From the NCBI GenBank assembly GCA_025331435.1, contig JAIWNI010000330.1, positions 1 to 10,955 of the forward strand: a stretch of 10,955 nucleotides of DNA. Reading direction: 5' to 3'. Under the pieces are notes generated by a model. That model searched no databases. It saw only the letters and a program-made list of their open reading frames with translations, and was not told the DNA's origin. A program made the translations under genes and the position numbers. How positions within the stretch are numbered: the first letter of the stretch is position 1; every line of letters begins with the position of its first letter. This document shows positions 1 through 7,384 of this stretch, piece by piece. The stretch is from Choanephora cucurbitarum. Its lineage: Eukaryota; Mucoromycota; Mucoromycetes; Mucorales; Choanephoraceae.

Positions 1-3000
1 ATGGGCTAAATCCGGTCGTGGTATGGACACGGATTCTGGAGGCCCAAAGAGCAGCATTGACAAAGTCGTCCCAGCGGTGAAGGGCACCATTAACGTACTT
101 GCGAAGCATAGTCTTGATCACATCATTAAACCGTTCAACCTTAGAGTTGGTTCTTGGATGATAGGCCGAGGTCAACTTGTGATGAGTACCCACACGTTTC
201 AGATACGCATTAACTAATTCACTATTGAAGTTAGAACCGCGGTCAGTGAGGATCTCCGAAGGACAACCAAAACGCATCATGATTTCTTCATATATAAAAT
301 CAGCGATGGTTTCTTTAGTGGCAAACGGTACAGCACGAGCAATAGGCCAATTTGTGGCGTAATCCACAGCAACGAGTAGCCAGCGGTTGCCTTTTACGGT
401 TAAAGGTAATTCACCAACAAAGTCTAAATGCCAACGGTCAAAGGCGGCTGGTACCTTAAGCGGATGCATAACATCATGATGGGAGTGACTAGGACGACTG
501 TTAACCTGACAAGCTGGACAAGTTTTTAACCATCCTTTTAGGTCACGCTTCAGACTGGGCCACCAAAAACGAGGTACAAACAGTTTGATCATAGTACCCA
601 AGCCAGCATGTCCATTTGACTCATGGTAACGTGCCACCAAATCGGCTCTAGCAGCAAAGGGTACAAATGGGACAGCCTTGATGGTCTGTTTATCATCAAT
701 TTCAACCTTGTGGAACACTTTATTGTCCTTGACAATAAACTTGTCTTGTCGATCTACCAAGTACTTGCGTAATTCTGAGGATCGTACTCGATCAAGATTC
801 AAGTAGAGAAGTGGCCAGTCATTCTGAATGGATTCAGGCGCATTCTTCATTGTCCAGACAGCGTACAAGAATTCAGGTTCCAAAGAGGTGTCAGCAGTGT
901 CAGATTCGGGACCACCAATTCTGGAAAGAACATCGGCTACGTTGTTTTCTTTTCCGGGTTTATATTCTATTGTGGGTGAATATAATTCCAACTCGTTCAT
1001 CCATCTGACTAGTCTTGGACTCATTTTTTCCTGTGTACGCAAGTAACAGTTGGGTAAATGGTCGGTCAAGATCTTGTATCCGCCTCGACAACCATCCAGA
1101 AAACAGCGCCAAGTGCGAAGAGCATGCAATATACCCATCAATTCTCGTTCTTGAGCAGGGTAATTGCGCTCTGCAGACGAAAATTTCTTAGATTCATAGG
1201 CTACTGGATGCCAAGCAGGAGGTTCCTTATTGTCAGGCTGTAGAAGAACAGCACCACATCCGAAATCAGATGCATCTGTTTCTACTCGGAATGGCTTATC
1301 CATATCTGGAGCTTGCAAAACGGGAGCAGAGACCATGAGCGACTTGATCTTGTCAAAGCTTTCTTGGCATTCTTTTGTCCAGACGATAGGCCGACGTTTG
1401 GGACCAGTGCCTTTCGTTAAGTCAGTGAGAGGGGAAGCGATGGAGGCAAAACCAGGGATAAAACGCCGGTAGTGTTGCGCGAGTCCAATGAAAGAACGCA
1501 CTTCTTGAACATTGGTCAGCACAGGCCATGATTTCAAGACTTCCACCTTCGTACGACTTGGCAGAATTCCATTTGAGGTAATGTCAAATCCAACAAAGGT
1601 TAGTTCCCGTTTACCAAATTCACATTTCTTAAGATTGGCGATCAGTTGAGCTTCTTTAAGTTTATCCAAAACCAGTCGTACATGTTTTTTATGTTCATCC
1701 AAGGATTTGCTGTAGATCAGAATGTCGTCCAGGTACACCAATGCAAACTTATCAAGATAAGTGCCCAAGATCTTGTTCATCAAGCTTTGAAAGGATGGTG
1801 GCGCATTGGTGAGACCAAAAGGTAAGACCAGAAACTCGAATTGACCATAACGAGTATTAAAAGCCGTTTTTGGCACATCTTCAGGCTTGATACGGACTTG
1901 ATGGTATCCAGACTTCAAATCGAGGCTTGTGAAGTAAGTGGCACCTTGCAGGCGGTCTAGGCACTCATCGATTCTAGGCAAAGGGTGGTTGTTTCTGACA
2001 GTAACACTGTTCAATGCCCGATAATCGATGCACATTCGCATCTCACCAGTCTTCTTCTTTACAAACAGAACAGGTGCTCCCCAAGGTGAGGCACTAGGCC
2101 GGATCAGACCAAGTTTCAACAATTCCTTGATTTGCTTCTGCAGCTCGTCTAACTCAGCAGGACTCATCTTGAAAGGTGGTCTGCTGATAGGCTTGGCGTC
2201 ACCAGTATCAATGACGTGAGTTACGTCACGTTGTGGCGGCAAACCTGGCAATTCACTTTGGAACACAGAGGAGAATTCTTGAACCAGTTTGTCCCAATAT
2301 TCTTCTTTTTCAAGGCCAATGTTCTTATCACCATGGTCGATCGCGTTAAGAAACAACAAACAACTGTCAGCGCCCTTTCTAATACTTCTCTCAGCTTGCT
2401 TCTTTGAGATCAAGTAGTTGAGCTGAGGACGTGCTGCACTACGATAATCGTTCGACGGGATCAGTTTCACCTTTTGTTTCTTGTCCTTGCTTTGGATATG
2501 CCAAATATCGCTTGACCAGTCGGGACGCGGATCGACTTCTTTCAACCAAGTTCTACCCAGTATTACATCGAACTTTGTAGGAAACACATAGGCAATGACT
2601 TTGGTCTTGAAACCGCTCAAGTCAAGTAGGACTTCGACTTTCTCTTTGATCGCAGTTGTTTCGCCACCAGCTGTCTCAACTTGTCGATCATAGATTGGAC
2701 TAGAAGAAATAGCATGTCTAGCAACGGTTTGAGAAACATAATTCTCGCTTGCACCACTGTCGATCAACACTTCTACGCTAGTATCATTTACTGAGCCTTG
2801 GTACAAAGGTAATTTTGTTGCCACAACATTCAATTCAGACAGATGCTGAAATTCTTCACGAAGGCCTTCACTTGGATGAATGATAGGTACCAATTCCGTA
2901 ATTACACCAGTTCTAGAATCCTTGACAACTTCAACATTACTAGTTTGTTCATTACACTCAGCAGACTTAGTTTCACAATAAGCATTATTAGAGACAGAAG

Positions 3001-3166
3001 AATAAGAGGCAGAAGAATCAACTTTATTATGTTTTTGACAAGAACAACAAGTTTCATCTACATGGTCATCATTAACAGGAAGATTTTGAGAATCTTCACC
3101 TAGTTGAACTTCCTGGTCATCGACTAGGTTTAATGAAAATCCTTTGACGATCCGGAACCATTGCCT
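1..3166 (-). CDS. pol: Ty3/gypsy Pol polyprotein (protease, RT, RNase H, integrase), partial at C-terminus
   Basis: This polyprotein would copy the element's RNA into DNA and insert it into the genome. I translated the minus strand by hand; the frame is open from 3166 to the left edge, 1055 codons. The first 120 or so residues are an unconserved acidic/serine-rich linker. Protease follows, with LIDSGAS (Asp near residue 136, 2759-2761) and a downstream ILGRTW. Reverse transcriptase has MCIDYRALN, LDLKSGYHQV and YLDD (1724-1735). RNase H has ETDAS (1268-1282), ERELMG, LTDH and VADVLSR. Integrase has an HHCC zinc finger (about 506-631) and the triad Asp 422-424, Asp 242-244, Glu 134-136, giving D-X59-D-X35-E. 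The visible part ends at TTGFSP. There is no in-frame ATG before the protease, so pol is probably made as a Gag-Pol fusion by -1 frameshifting. Window truncation is the only visible defect. Confidence 0.95.
3098..3166 (-). promoter_or_regulatory. gag-pol overlap with candidate -1 frameshift site and stem-loop
   Basis: The pol frame opens after its own TAA at 3167-3169 and overlaps the end of gag for 37 nt; pol is -1 relative to gag. No perfect X XXY YYZ slippery heptamer is present. The nearest slip candidates on the sense strand are AAAGGAT and TTTTCAT, just before the gag stop. Directly after the stop lies a 7-bp perfect inverted repeat, ACCTAGT (3123-3129) and ACTAGGT (3098-3104), with an 18-nt loop. 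It could form a small hairpin that stalls ribosomes. The frame relation and hairpin arms are seen; the recoding role is inferred. Confidence 0.5.
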
Positions 3167-3993
3167 TTATTCACCTGACGATAACGGTCTTGTTCAAGCT
3201 TACGGATATCCTCACTGCGGACCTTGCAATGACGTCGAATATGGCCTGTCTTGCCACAGTAGTGACAGCGCACATTACCACGGGAGGAAGACATCACACT
3301 GAGATCCATAGGTTCACCGGCATAAGGACCTCGAGGCACAGAGTTACGATTGAGGTTGAACGAGCCATGATTATTGCGACGGTAAAACGATGGATTCTCG
3401 TGGATCGCACTGTCATGAGCGATGGCGACACGAATAGCCTCTCTCAAGGAAACAGCTTGGACTTGACGTACTTGAGACCGAGTGTCACGGTTAGACAAAC
3501 CACGCATGAACTTGTCGCATGATTCGTCTTCAGTAATCCCAGGGATAGCCGCAATGATATCCATGAAGCCATTTACATAGTCATTTAGGGAACCCATTTG
3601 GCGATAGGCTGCCAACCTATCACGAGCAAGTCGTACAGAGTCGTCGGGACGGAAGAATTCGACCAATTCTCTCTTGAACACCAACCAGTTTTCAGGTTCA
3701 TCATTCCTGGTTTCAAGAGTACGGTACCAGGTGTCGGCACGGCCACGAAGCAAAGTTACAGCATATCTTTTTTTTTGAACAGGATCCCATCCTTGAAAGT
3801 CGGTGTACCGTTCGAAGGTACGGATCCAAGAGTCGATCACCATGGCATCACGACTACCATCGTAAGTGGGTGGTTCGGTCGTACGAGGAGGTCGGTTTCC
3901 ACCATTGTTGAGATTCAAAGCCTTAGTGAATTCTTGCATTAGGGCCAAAAGAGCGGAGTTATCAATAGCGTTGGAAGCGGTATTTTCAGACAT
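3130..3993 (-). CDS. gag: Ty3/gypsy Gag (capsid/nucleocapsid) protein
   Basis: This 287-residue structural protein would assemble virus-like particles in the cytoplasm and package element RNA. Residues 1-40 are a variable N-terminus. Residues of about 41-195 match the retrotransposon gag (capsid) pattern, with a Trp/Tyr-rich core (ADTWYRTL, WLVFKRELVEFF, SLNDYVNGF). A basic Arg/Asn-rich stretch follows, then one nucleocapsid CCHC knuckle at residues 243-256 (CHYCGKTGHIRRHC, C-X2-C-X4-H-X4-C). The start ATG at 3991-3993 is the first in frame after the leader. The gene ends at TAA (3130-3132), with a second in-frame TAG 3 nt further (3124-3126). The final 12 codons overlap the pol frame. No separate protease lies in Gag. 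Confidence 0.93.
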   Translation of the reverse strand: MSENTASNAIDNSALLALMQEFTKALNLNNGGNRPPRTTEPPTYDGSRDAMVIDSWIRTFERYTDFQGWDPVQKKRYAVTLLRGRADTWYRTLETRNDEPENWLVFKRELVEFFRPDDSVRLARDRLAAYRQMGSLNDYVNGFMDIIAAIPGITEDESCDKFMRGLSNRDTRSQVRQVQAVSLREAIRVAIAHDSAIHENPSFYRRNNHGSFNLNRNSVPRGPYAGEPMDLSVMSSSRGNVRCHYCGKTGHIRRHCKVRSEDIRKLEQDRYRQVNKGNGSGSSKDFH

Positions 3994-4082
3994 TTTTTCT
4001 TCAAATCAAACTAATCAAAATACACCGAATATAGATAAAATCAACCAAATAGTTAAGAGCTAACAGTACAGGACAACCAATT

Positions 4083-4147
4083 AAACAGCACACAGGCAAA
4101 TCAAAGAAACAGCACGGAGGCAAACAATAAAACAGCACAGAGGCAGG
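4083..4147 (-). repeat. Three-copy tandem repeat in the retrotransposon leader
   Basis: In plus orientation three units beginning AAACAGCAC and followed by a GGCA-containing tail start at 4083, 4107 and 4130, giving periods of 24 and 23 nt. The conserved part is about 16-18 nt per unit with one or two substitutions. The array lies between the primer-binding site and the gag ATG, in the untranslated leader where packaging and dimerisation signals are found in retroelements. Its function is unknown. Confidence 0.75.
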
Positions 4148-4182
4148 CAGGAAGCAGTAGGTTCAGAGATACGACAGGAGAT

Positions 4183-4189
4183 GCTACCA
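4183..4189 (-). other. Primer-binding site, tRNA-iMet-type
   Basis: On the sense strand TGGTAGC begins two bases (AT) inside the CA end of the LTR. This is where reverse transcription is primed by a host tRNA 3' end. TGGTAGC is complementary to ...GCTACCA, the 3' end of initiator tRNA-Met in fungi such as yeast. Only 7 nt match before the sequence diverges (ATCTCC), so the tRNA assignment is tentative, but the position is right and it fixes the inner LTR edge. Confidence 0.65.
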
Positions 4190-4191
4190 AT

Positions 4192-4408
4192 TGTCGTCTT
4201 GATATTTTCTTAAGGATGTTTGTGGATAGTCACGTGACTTTAGAAGGATTTCTAACCAATGAGATTACCGGGAAATGTTCTAGAAGGCAGTGACGTAGAC
4301 TGTGTTTTATATTGTAAGTCTAAGATCTTTTATTTATTTCTCTTTCCAATGTTTACCTGTGTTTTATATTGTAAGTCTAAGATAAAGAACTTACAATATT
4401 CAACAACA
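4192..4408 (-). repeat. 5' LTR of the Ty3/gypsy element (outer boundary uncertain)
   Basis: The inner edge is well placed: on the sense strand the LTR ends ...GACGACA at 4192, just before the primer-binding site. The outer edge is taken at TGTTGTTG starting at 4408, an imperfect inverse of the other end (TGTTGT against TGTCGT), giving 217 bp. An alternative is TGTCAACC starting at 4523, giving 332 bp; that version would include a good TATAAATA box at 4412-4419. The LTR would supply the promoter and polyadenylation signals. It contains a perfect 27-bp direct repeat with ATATAAAA and an AAATAAATAAAA tract between the copies. The 3' LTR, outside the window, would settle the boundary. Confidence 0.6.
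4300..4383 (-). repeat. Perfect 27-bp direct repeat carrying a TATA-like box, inside the LTR
   Basis: Copies at 4300-4326 and 4357-4383 are identical over 27 bp and 57 bp apart. On the element's sense strand each contains ATATAAAACACAG preceded by CTTAGACTTAC, so each carries a candidate TATA box. The 30 bp between them is AT-rich and includes AAATAAATAAAA. Perfect identity suggests a recent tandem duplication within the promoter or RNA-start region. Confidence 0.85.
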
Positions 4409-4692
4409 CGGTATTTATACTTTTTCTATTCTAAACTAAATATCTATACTATTGTAAATAAAGAAGGAAGTGATTGTATTCTTGAAGCTGATTGATTGTT
4501 GTGTCTTGACGAATCGGTTGACAGTCTGACTTTTCTTAAAGGTAATAGCTTCATACTAATTAGGTTGAGACGGATCTTCTTTCTTTTCTTGTTCAACAAT
4601 TGAGGTTTAAACCTTCTCTTATTGGCATTATACCTATAAGGCAGGTTGTACTCGACCACTACAACCAAATGGATGTCAGTTCCACCCCGAAA

Positions 4693-4819
4693 ACTGGTAC
4701 AAACATGGTACAAACCCGATGTATGTACCATGTTTGTACCATGTGGAACCACGACAGTGTCAGTGCCAAATGGAACATACATGGTACATACATCGGGTTT
4801 GTACCATGTATGTTCCAGT
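4693..4819. repeat. Nested inverted-repeat array: two 21-bp-stem hairpins in inverted orientation
   Basis: Arms 4693-4746 and 4766-4819 are inverted copies of each other (49 of 54 match, with a perfect 31-bp core at 4703-4733 and 4779-4809), separated by 19 nt. Each arm is itself a hairpin. In 4695-4741 a 21-nt stem, a 5-nt centre CCGAT and a 21-nt stem pair at 20 of 21 positions; 4771-4817 has the same layout with centre ATCGG. Every stem is two copies of the decamer TGGWACAWAC exactly 11 bp apart: plus orientation at 4695, 4706, 4771 and 4782, and minus orientation at 4721, 4732, 4797 and 4808. A further minus-oriented copy is at 4842. No protein is supported here; open frames across it are products of the repeats. 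Confidence 0.95.
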
Positions 4820-5283
4820 CTTATAATGGTACCGACGTTAGGTTTGTTCCATTTTGTTTGTAACGAGATTGGATGGCTTCCCCTTAATATTTTAAATACG
4901 CCTTCTTGCAATTGGACCTTAGATTCATTTATACCTCTCCATATCCTTTTATTATTGGGTTGATATTCACTTTCCACTTCAATATACTTCTTTATCATTG
5001 GACTGCTTATTCATGTTTAAAGGCTTATAATTGTGGCTTTTATTTATAAAAATGCTTTCGCTTAAAATGGCTTATTATTAGCTAAAATGGCAGGGGAAAT
5101 TGTCCTGGAATACTGGCTGAAATACAGGGTATATCGAAAAAACGACCTTTTCACAGGGCCTTCCAGGCTTGTTGGTAGTTAAAACCGTAGAAAAAGGGAA
5201 ATGGTTCCACTTGAACATTTGAGAAAAAAGGCTTTCAAAGGGACGCAGGGAACAGGAAAACTTAGCAGGACCAGAAGATTGAA
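4820..5283. other. Non-coding AT-rich spacer
   Basis: Nothing convincing is seen here. It contains one degenerate decamer copy (4842-4851), runs of T/A-rich DNA, and the imperfect repeat of ...aaaatggc... near 5063 and 5082. The minus strand has a 68-codon stop-to-stop open stretch that starts within the intron next to the acceptor at 5284 and runs to about 5090. It could be a terminal exon of the candidate transcript annotated next to it, but it has no family signature that I recognise. Confidence 0.4.
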
Positions 5284-5788
5284 CTACAAAAAGAAAAGAA
5301 GCTTATTAGTTATGGCTCAAAGAAAAGTTTTGCAAGTACTTACAGCTAAACAAATAACCGAGACTGTCATAACCAGTGTATACATACAGAAGGCACATCT
5401 GCTATCTAACGATGTAATGGTTAACAAAATTATGGAATTAGATTAGGTTACAAAACTTACCAGAACAACACCTTTATTGATGTCAAGAGGCATCAAAAAC
5501 TATTTTTGTCGTCTTAAAAGAGGAAATTAGATATAGTTTTAAGCAATTGCCTGGTAAACTTACCGTGGTAAACGACAGTAGCACAAGAGTGAGAACAATG
5601 AGAAGGCAAGTAGTTCAAACCTAAAAAAAAATACGAGTCAATATGCAATCTTTAAATAAAGTGTACTGTAATTACCTCAGTTGTCTTGGTTATAATCATC
5701 AATCACAGTAAGCTACTACACAGGAATACACTGTGGCCATTAGTAACCGGCTTCCCAAAATATTTTTTGACTTACCATAGCTGTACAT
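5284..5788 (-). other. Cluster of minus-strand splice signals: possible small spliced transcript or decayed gene
   Basis: Four GTAAGT donors occur on the minus strand at 5775-5770, 5563-5558, 5460-5455 and 5343-5338, and none on the plus strand of the same stretch. They alternate with good acceptors: poly-T then TTTAG ending at 5621, a CTAAT branch point with TTTTAAG ending at 5513, TTTAG ending at 5346, and CTAATAA with TTTTTGTAG ending at 5284. Plausible introns are 5775-5621, 5563-5513 and 5460-5284. Splicing the first two joins an ATG at 5786-5788 in phase to a 29-codon frame that stops in the third exon. No known protein is recognisable. This is either a non-coding transcript, a micro-protein gene or a gene remnant. 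Confidence 0.3.
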
Positions 5789-5878
5789 GTTTTAAAAAGA
5801 AACAAAAGAAAAGAAAGGGAAAAAATATTCATAAAAAAAATTTTCTTCCGTTTTATTAAAAATAAATGAAGTAGCTGG

Positions 5879-5885
5879 TATAAAA
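5879..5885 (+). promoter_or_regulatory. Candidate TATA box of the 297-residue gene
   Basis: TATAAAA lies 156 bp upstream of the ATG at 6041, in an otherwise AT-rich spacer. Its position would allow an untranslated leader of about 125 nt. AT-rich background makes a chance match possible. Confidence 0.4.
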
Positions 5886-6040
5886 TGCTGCAACCCTTAT
5901 TAGGCAACAGAAGTTTTTTTAATTTGTCGCCTTGAAAAATCTTTCGAAAAAGAAGTCCTGGATAAGATAAATAGAAAGGGAAAACAAAATATACTTGGAT
6001 GATCTTTATTCTCCGTAATTAACCTTATTTTCGATACAAA

Positions 6041-7108
6041 ATGGCCAATAGTATTCCTACTGTTCAAACCTCTGCTCCCAGTTCTACTCGCAACTCCAGA
6101 GAAGTAGTAATACTTAGTAAGAAAGTGGATGTACTTACCACTATGGTTCAAGACTTGCAAGCTAAGCAGGCTTCCCAAGCAGCTGCTGCAACAACTACCG
6201 CTTCTCTTCCCCTGGACGCTCGAATTGGCAACAACGAGCTTATGGTTGTAAGTTGTAGCATCCAATATACTCACTCTATAATATCATGATCCTAACACAC
6301 ATAACAGGAATGCGTTGCTGAGGCTATCGCCGGCCTTAAAAGAGAGGGCATGGTCTTCAATTTTGACTATGCACCCAAGGATAAACATCCTAACCCTGCT
6401 AACAAGGACAATGCTTGCAATGCAACTGTGTTTGAAGAGGCTATGGTAGAGGCAAGCAAGCTTCTGAACAAAAAGATGGAAAATCCTGAAGACGCTGAAC
6501 TGGATAAAGAGATGAAGCGTCAGCTGAATCAAAGAACTCGTAACCAGTTCAAGTCGATGAAGAGAAACCATGACTTTGATGCCTTGCCTGCTTCTACCAA
6601 AAAAGAGAAGAGAGCCTCTGCAGCTACCAACCAACGCCGTATAAGAGTAAGTACACACACTACATCCAATAACATTTGAAGCTTACTTCTGCTTGTCATT
6701 TATATAGAAAACTATAATCAGGTGCAATGCCTATAAAGCTTGTCCTGAGCTGCTCTGTGTTGGTTACGGCACCCATGAAGAATGTTTGTCTGTGTTGGCA
6801 AAGGAATATATGTCCGATGATGAAGATGTACCACCTGCCTCTGTTGGAATCACCAACCCTAAGGTGTACAAGGCTTACAAGGTTCACGTCCCAAGCTGGC
6901 GTTCTGAAAAGGTAGTTAGAATATACGTGTGTTGTTATTTTACATTTATTGATTACTTGCCTAGTTGAGTATGTTTTTTTGGAGTCTCGATGAATCTCAT
7001 TCACGCAGAACAAAAGCTGAAAAGCACGAAAGAGTTTTTGAGACTTGTGAAGCCACACTTACAGAAGACGATCGTAAAGCTCTTCCTTCATGGGCTTTGC
7101 GCTCCTAA
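6041..7108 (+). CDS. Unrecognised 297-residue protein, four exons; candidate transposon accessory protein
   Basis: Exons are 6041-6247, 6308-6646, 6708-6911 and 6965-7108 (TAA). Introns are 60, 61 and 53 nt, all phase 0; the donors are GTAAGT, GTAAGT and GTAGTT, and the acceptors ACAG, ATAG and CTAG. Retaining any intron stops or derails the frame. Residues 1-20 are Ser/Thr-rich and about 22-46 look like a short coiled coil (VVILSKKVDVLTTMVQDL), followed by an Ala/Thr linker. Residues 70-180 are charged, with a basic helix-like stretch (KRQLNQRTRNQFKSMKR) that could bind DNA. Exon 3 has a Cys-containing segment and an acidic patch (MSDDED), then VPSWRSEK. Exon 4 is basic and ends LPSWALRS. 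No signal peptide or membrane segment is seen. I do not recognise the family. Its 3' end faces the transposase gene 276 bp away, so a role as the second, DNA-binding gene of that transposon is inferred from context only. Confidence 0.8.
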
Positions 7109-7384
7109 TATTTTGTTTCTTTTAATAAAGCATTTCTTTCCTAAAAAAAAAGCTGTTAGTTGTATCCATTATGATTGAGCAAATACACTTGACTGTAGAA
7201 AGAGAAAGGTTTTTATCAAGTTGAGATCGTCGCAAATAAGAACGGTGTAAGCGTTGAAAAGATGAAAAAAGAAAAATAAACTAAGAAAAAGGGAAACGAG
7301 TATTTAAAAAAAAACTATTTATTATAGAAAAAAAAATAAAGTCTAATGAAAAAAAGGAAGAAATAATAAAAAAAAGTAAAAAGT
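7109..7384. terminator. Shared 3' region between convergent genes, with polyadenylation signals on both strands
   Basis: AATAAA at 7124-7129 lies 16 nt past the plus-strand stop codon. On the minus strand AATAAA at 7318-7323 lies about 62 nt past the transposase stop. The stretch 7245-7384 is very A-rich on the plus strand, with several runs of seven or more A, which is T-rich for the minus-strand transcript. No gene fits in it. Confidence 0.6.

Larger units (their letters stand above)
1..4408 (-). mobile_element. Ty3/gypsy LTR retrotransposon, 5' part (right-hand side in this view)
   Basis: The element is read on the minus strand in the order LTR, primer-binding site, leader, gag, pol. The pol order protease, reverse transcriptase, RNase H, integrase is diagnostic of Ty3/gypsy (Metaviridae-type), because Ty1/copia has integrase before reverse transcriptase. 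It is cut by the left edge inside the integrase C-terminal region, so the end of pol, any chromodomain, the polypurine tract and the 3' LTR are not visible. Gag and the visible pol have no internal stop, which suggests a recent and perhaps autonomous copy. The target-site duplication cannot be tested because only one flank is present. The outer LTR boundary is uncertain (see the LTR entry). Confidence 0.95.

Noticed and set aside
2843..3103. 86-codon plus-strand frame opposite the start of pol, and similar frames opposite gag and pol
   Set aside because: Antisense shadows of the intact retrotransposon genes, with no protein features of their own.
4160..4190. GGTTCAGAG...CTACCA considered as a tRNA 3' half
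   Set aside because: The flanking bases do not form a T-arm or acceptor stem; the end is better explained as the retrotransposon primer-binding site.
4603..4614. Perfect 12-bp palindrome AGGTTTAAACCT, and a 7-bp hairpin at 4644-4666
   Set aside because: They are short enough to arise by chance in AT-rich DNA and do not share the decamer of the neighbouring array.
4444..4998. 184-codon open frame on the minus strand, with overlapping plus-strand frames at 4600-4863 and 4646-4963
   Set aside because: They run through the inverted-repeat array, and the similar repeated peptides on both strands come from the palindromic decamers. The flanking parts are low-complexity basic sequence with no family signature, and the frame also enters possible LTR sequence.
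5201..5446. 81-codon lysine-rich plus-strand frame
   Set aside because: Composition follows A-rich DNA, no motif is seen, and it lies opposite the minus-strand splice-signal cluster.
7245..7384. A-rich tract considered as a poly-A tail of a retroposed sequence
   Set aside because: It is interrupted throughout, has no adjoining LINE/SINE-like sequence or target duplication, and fits T-rich 3' end signals of the minus-strand gene.
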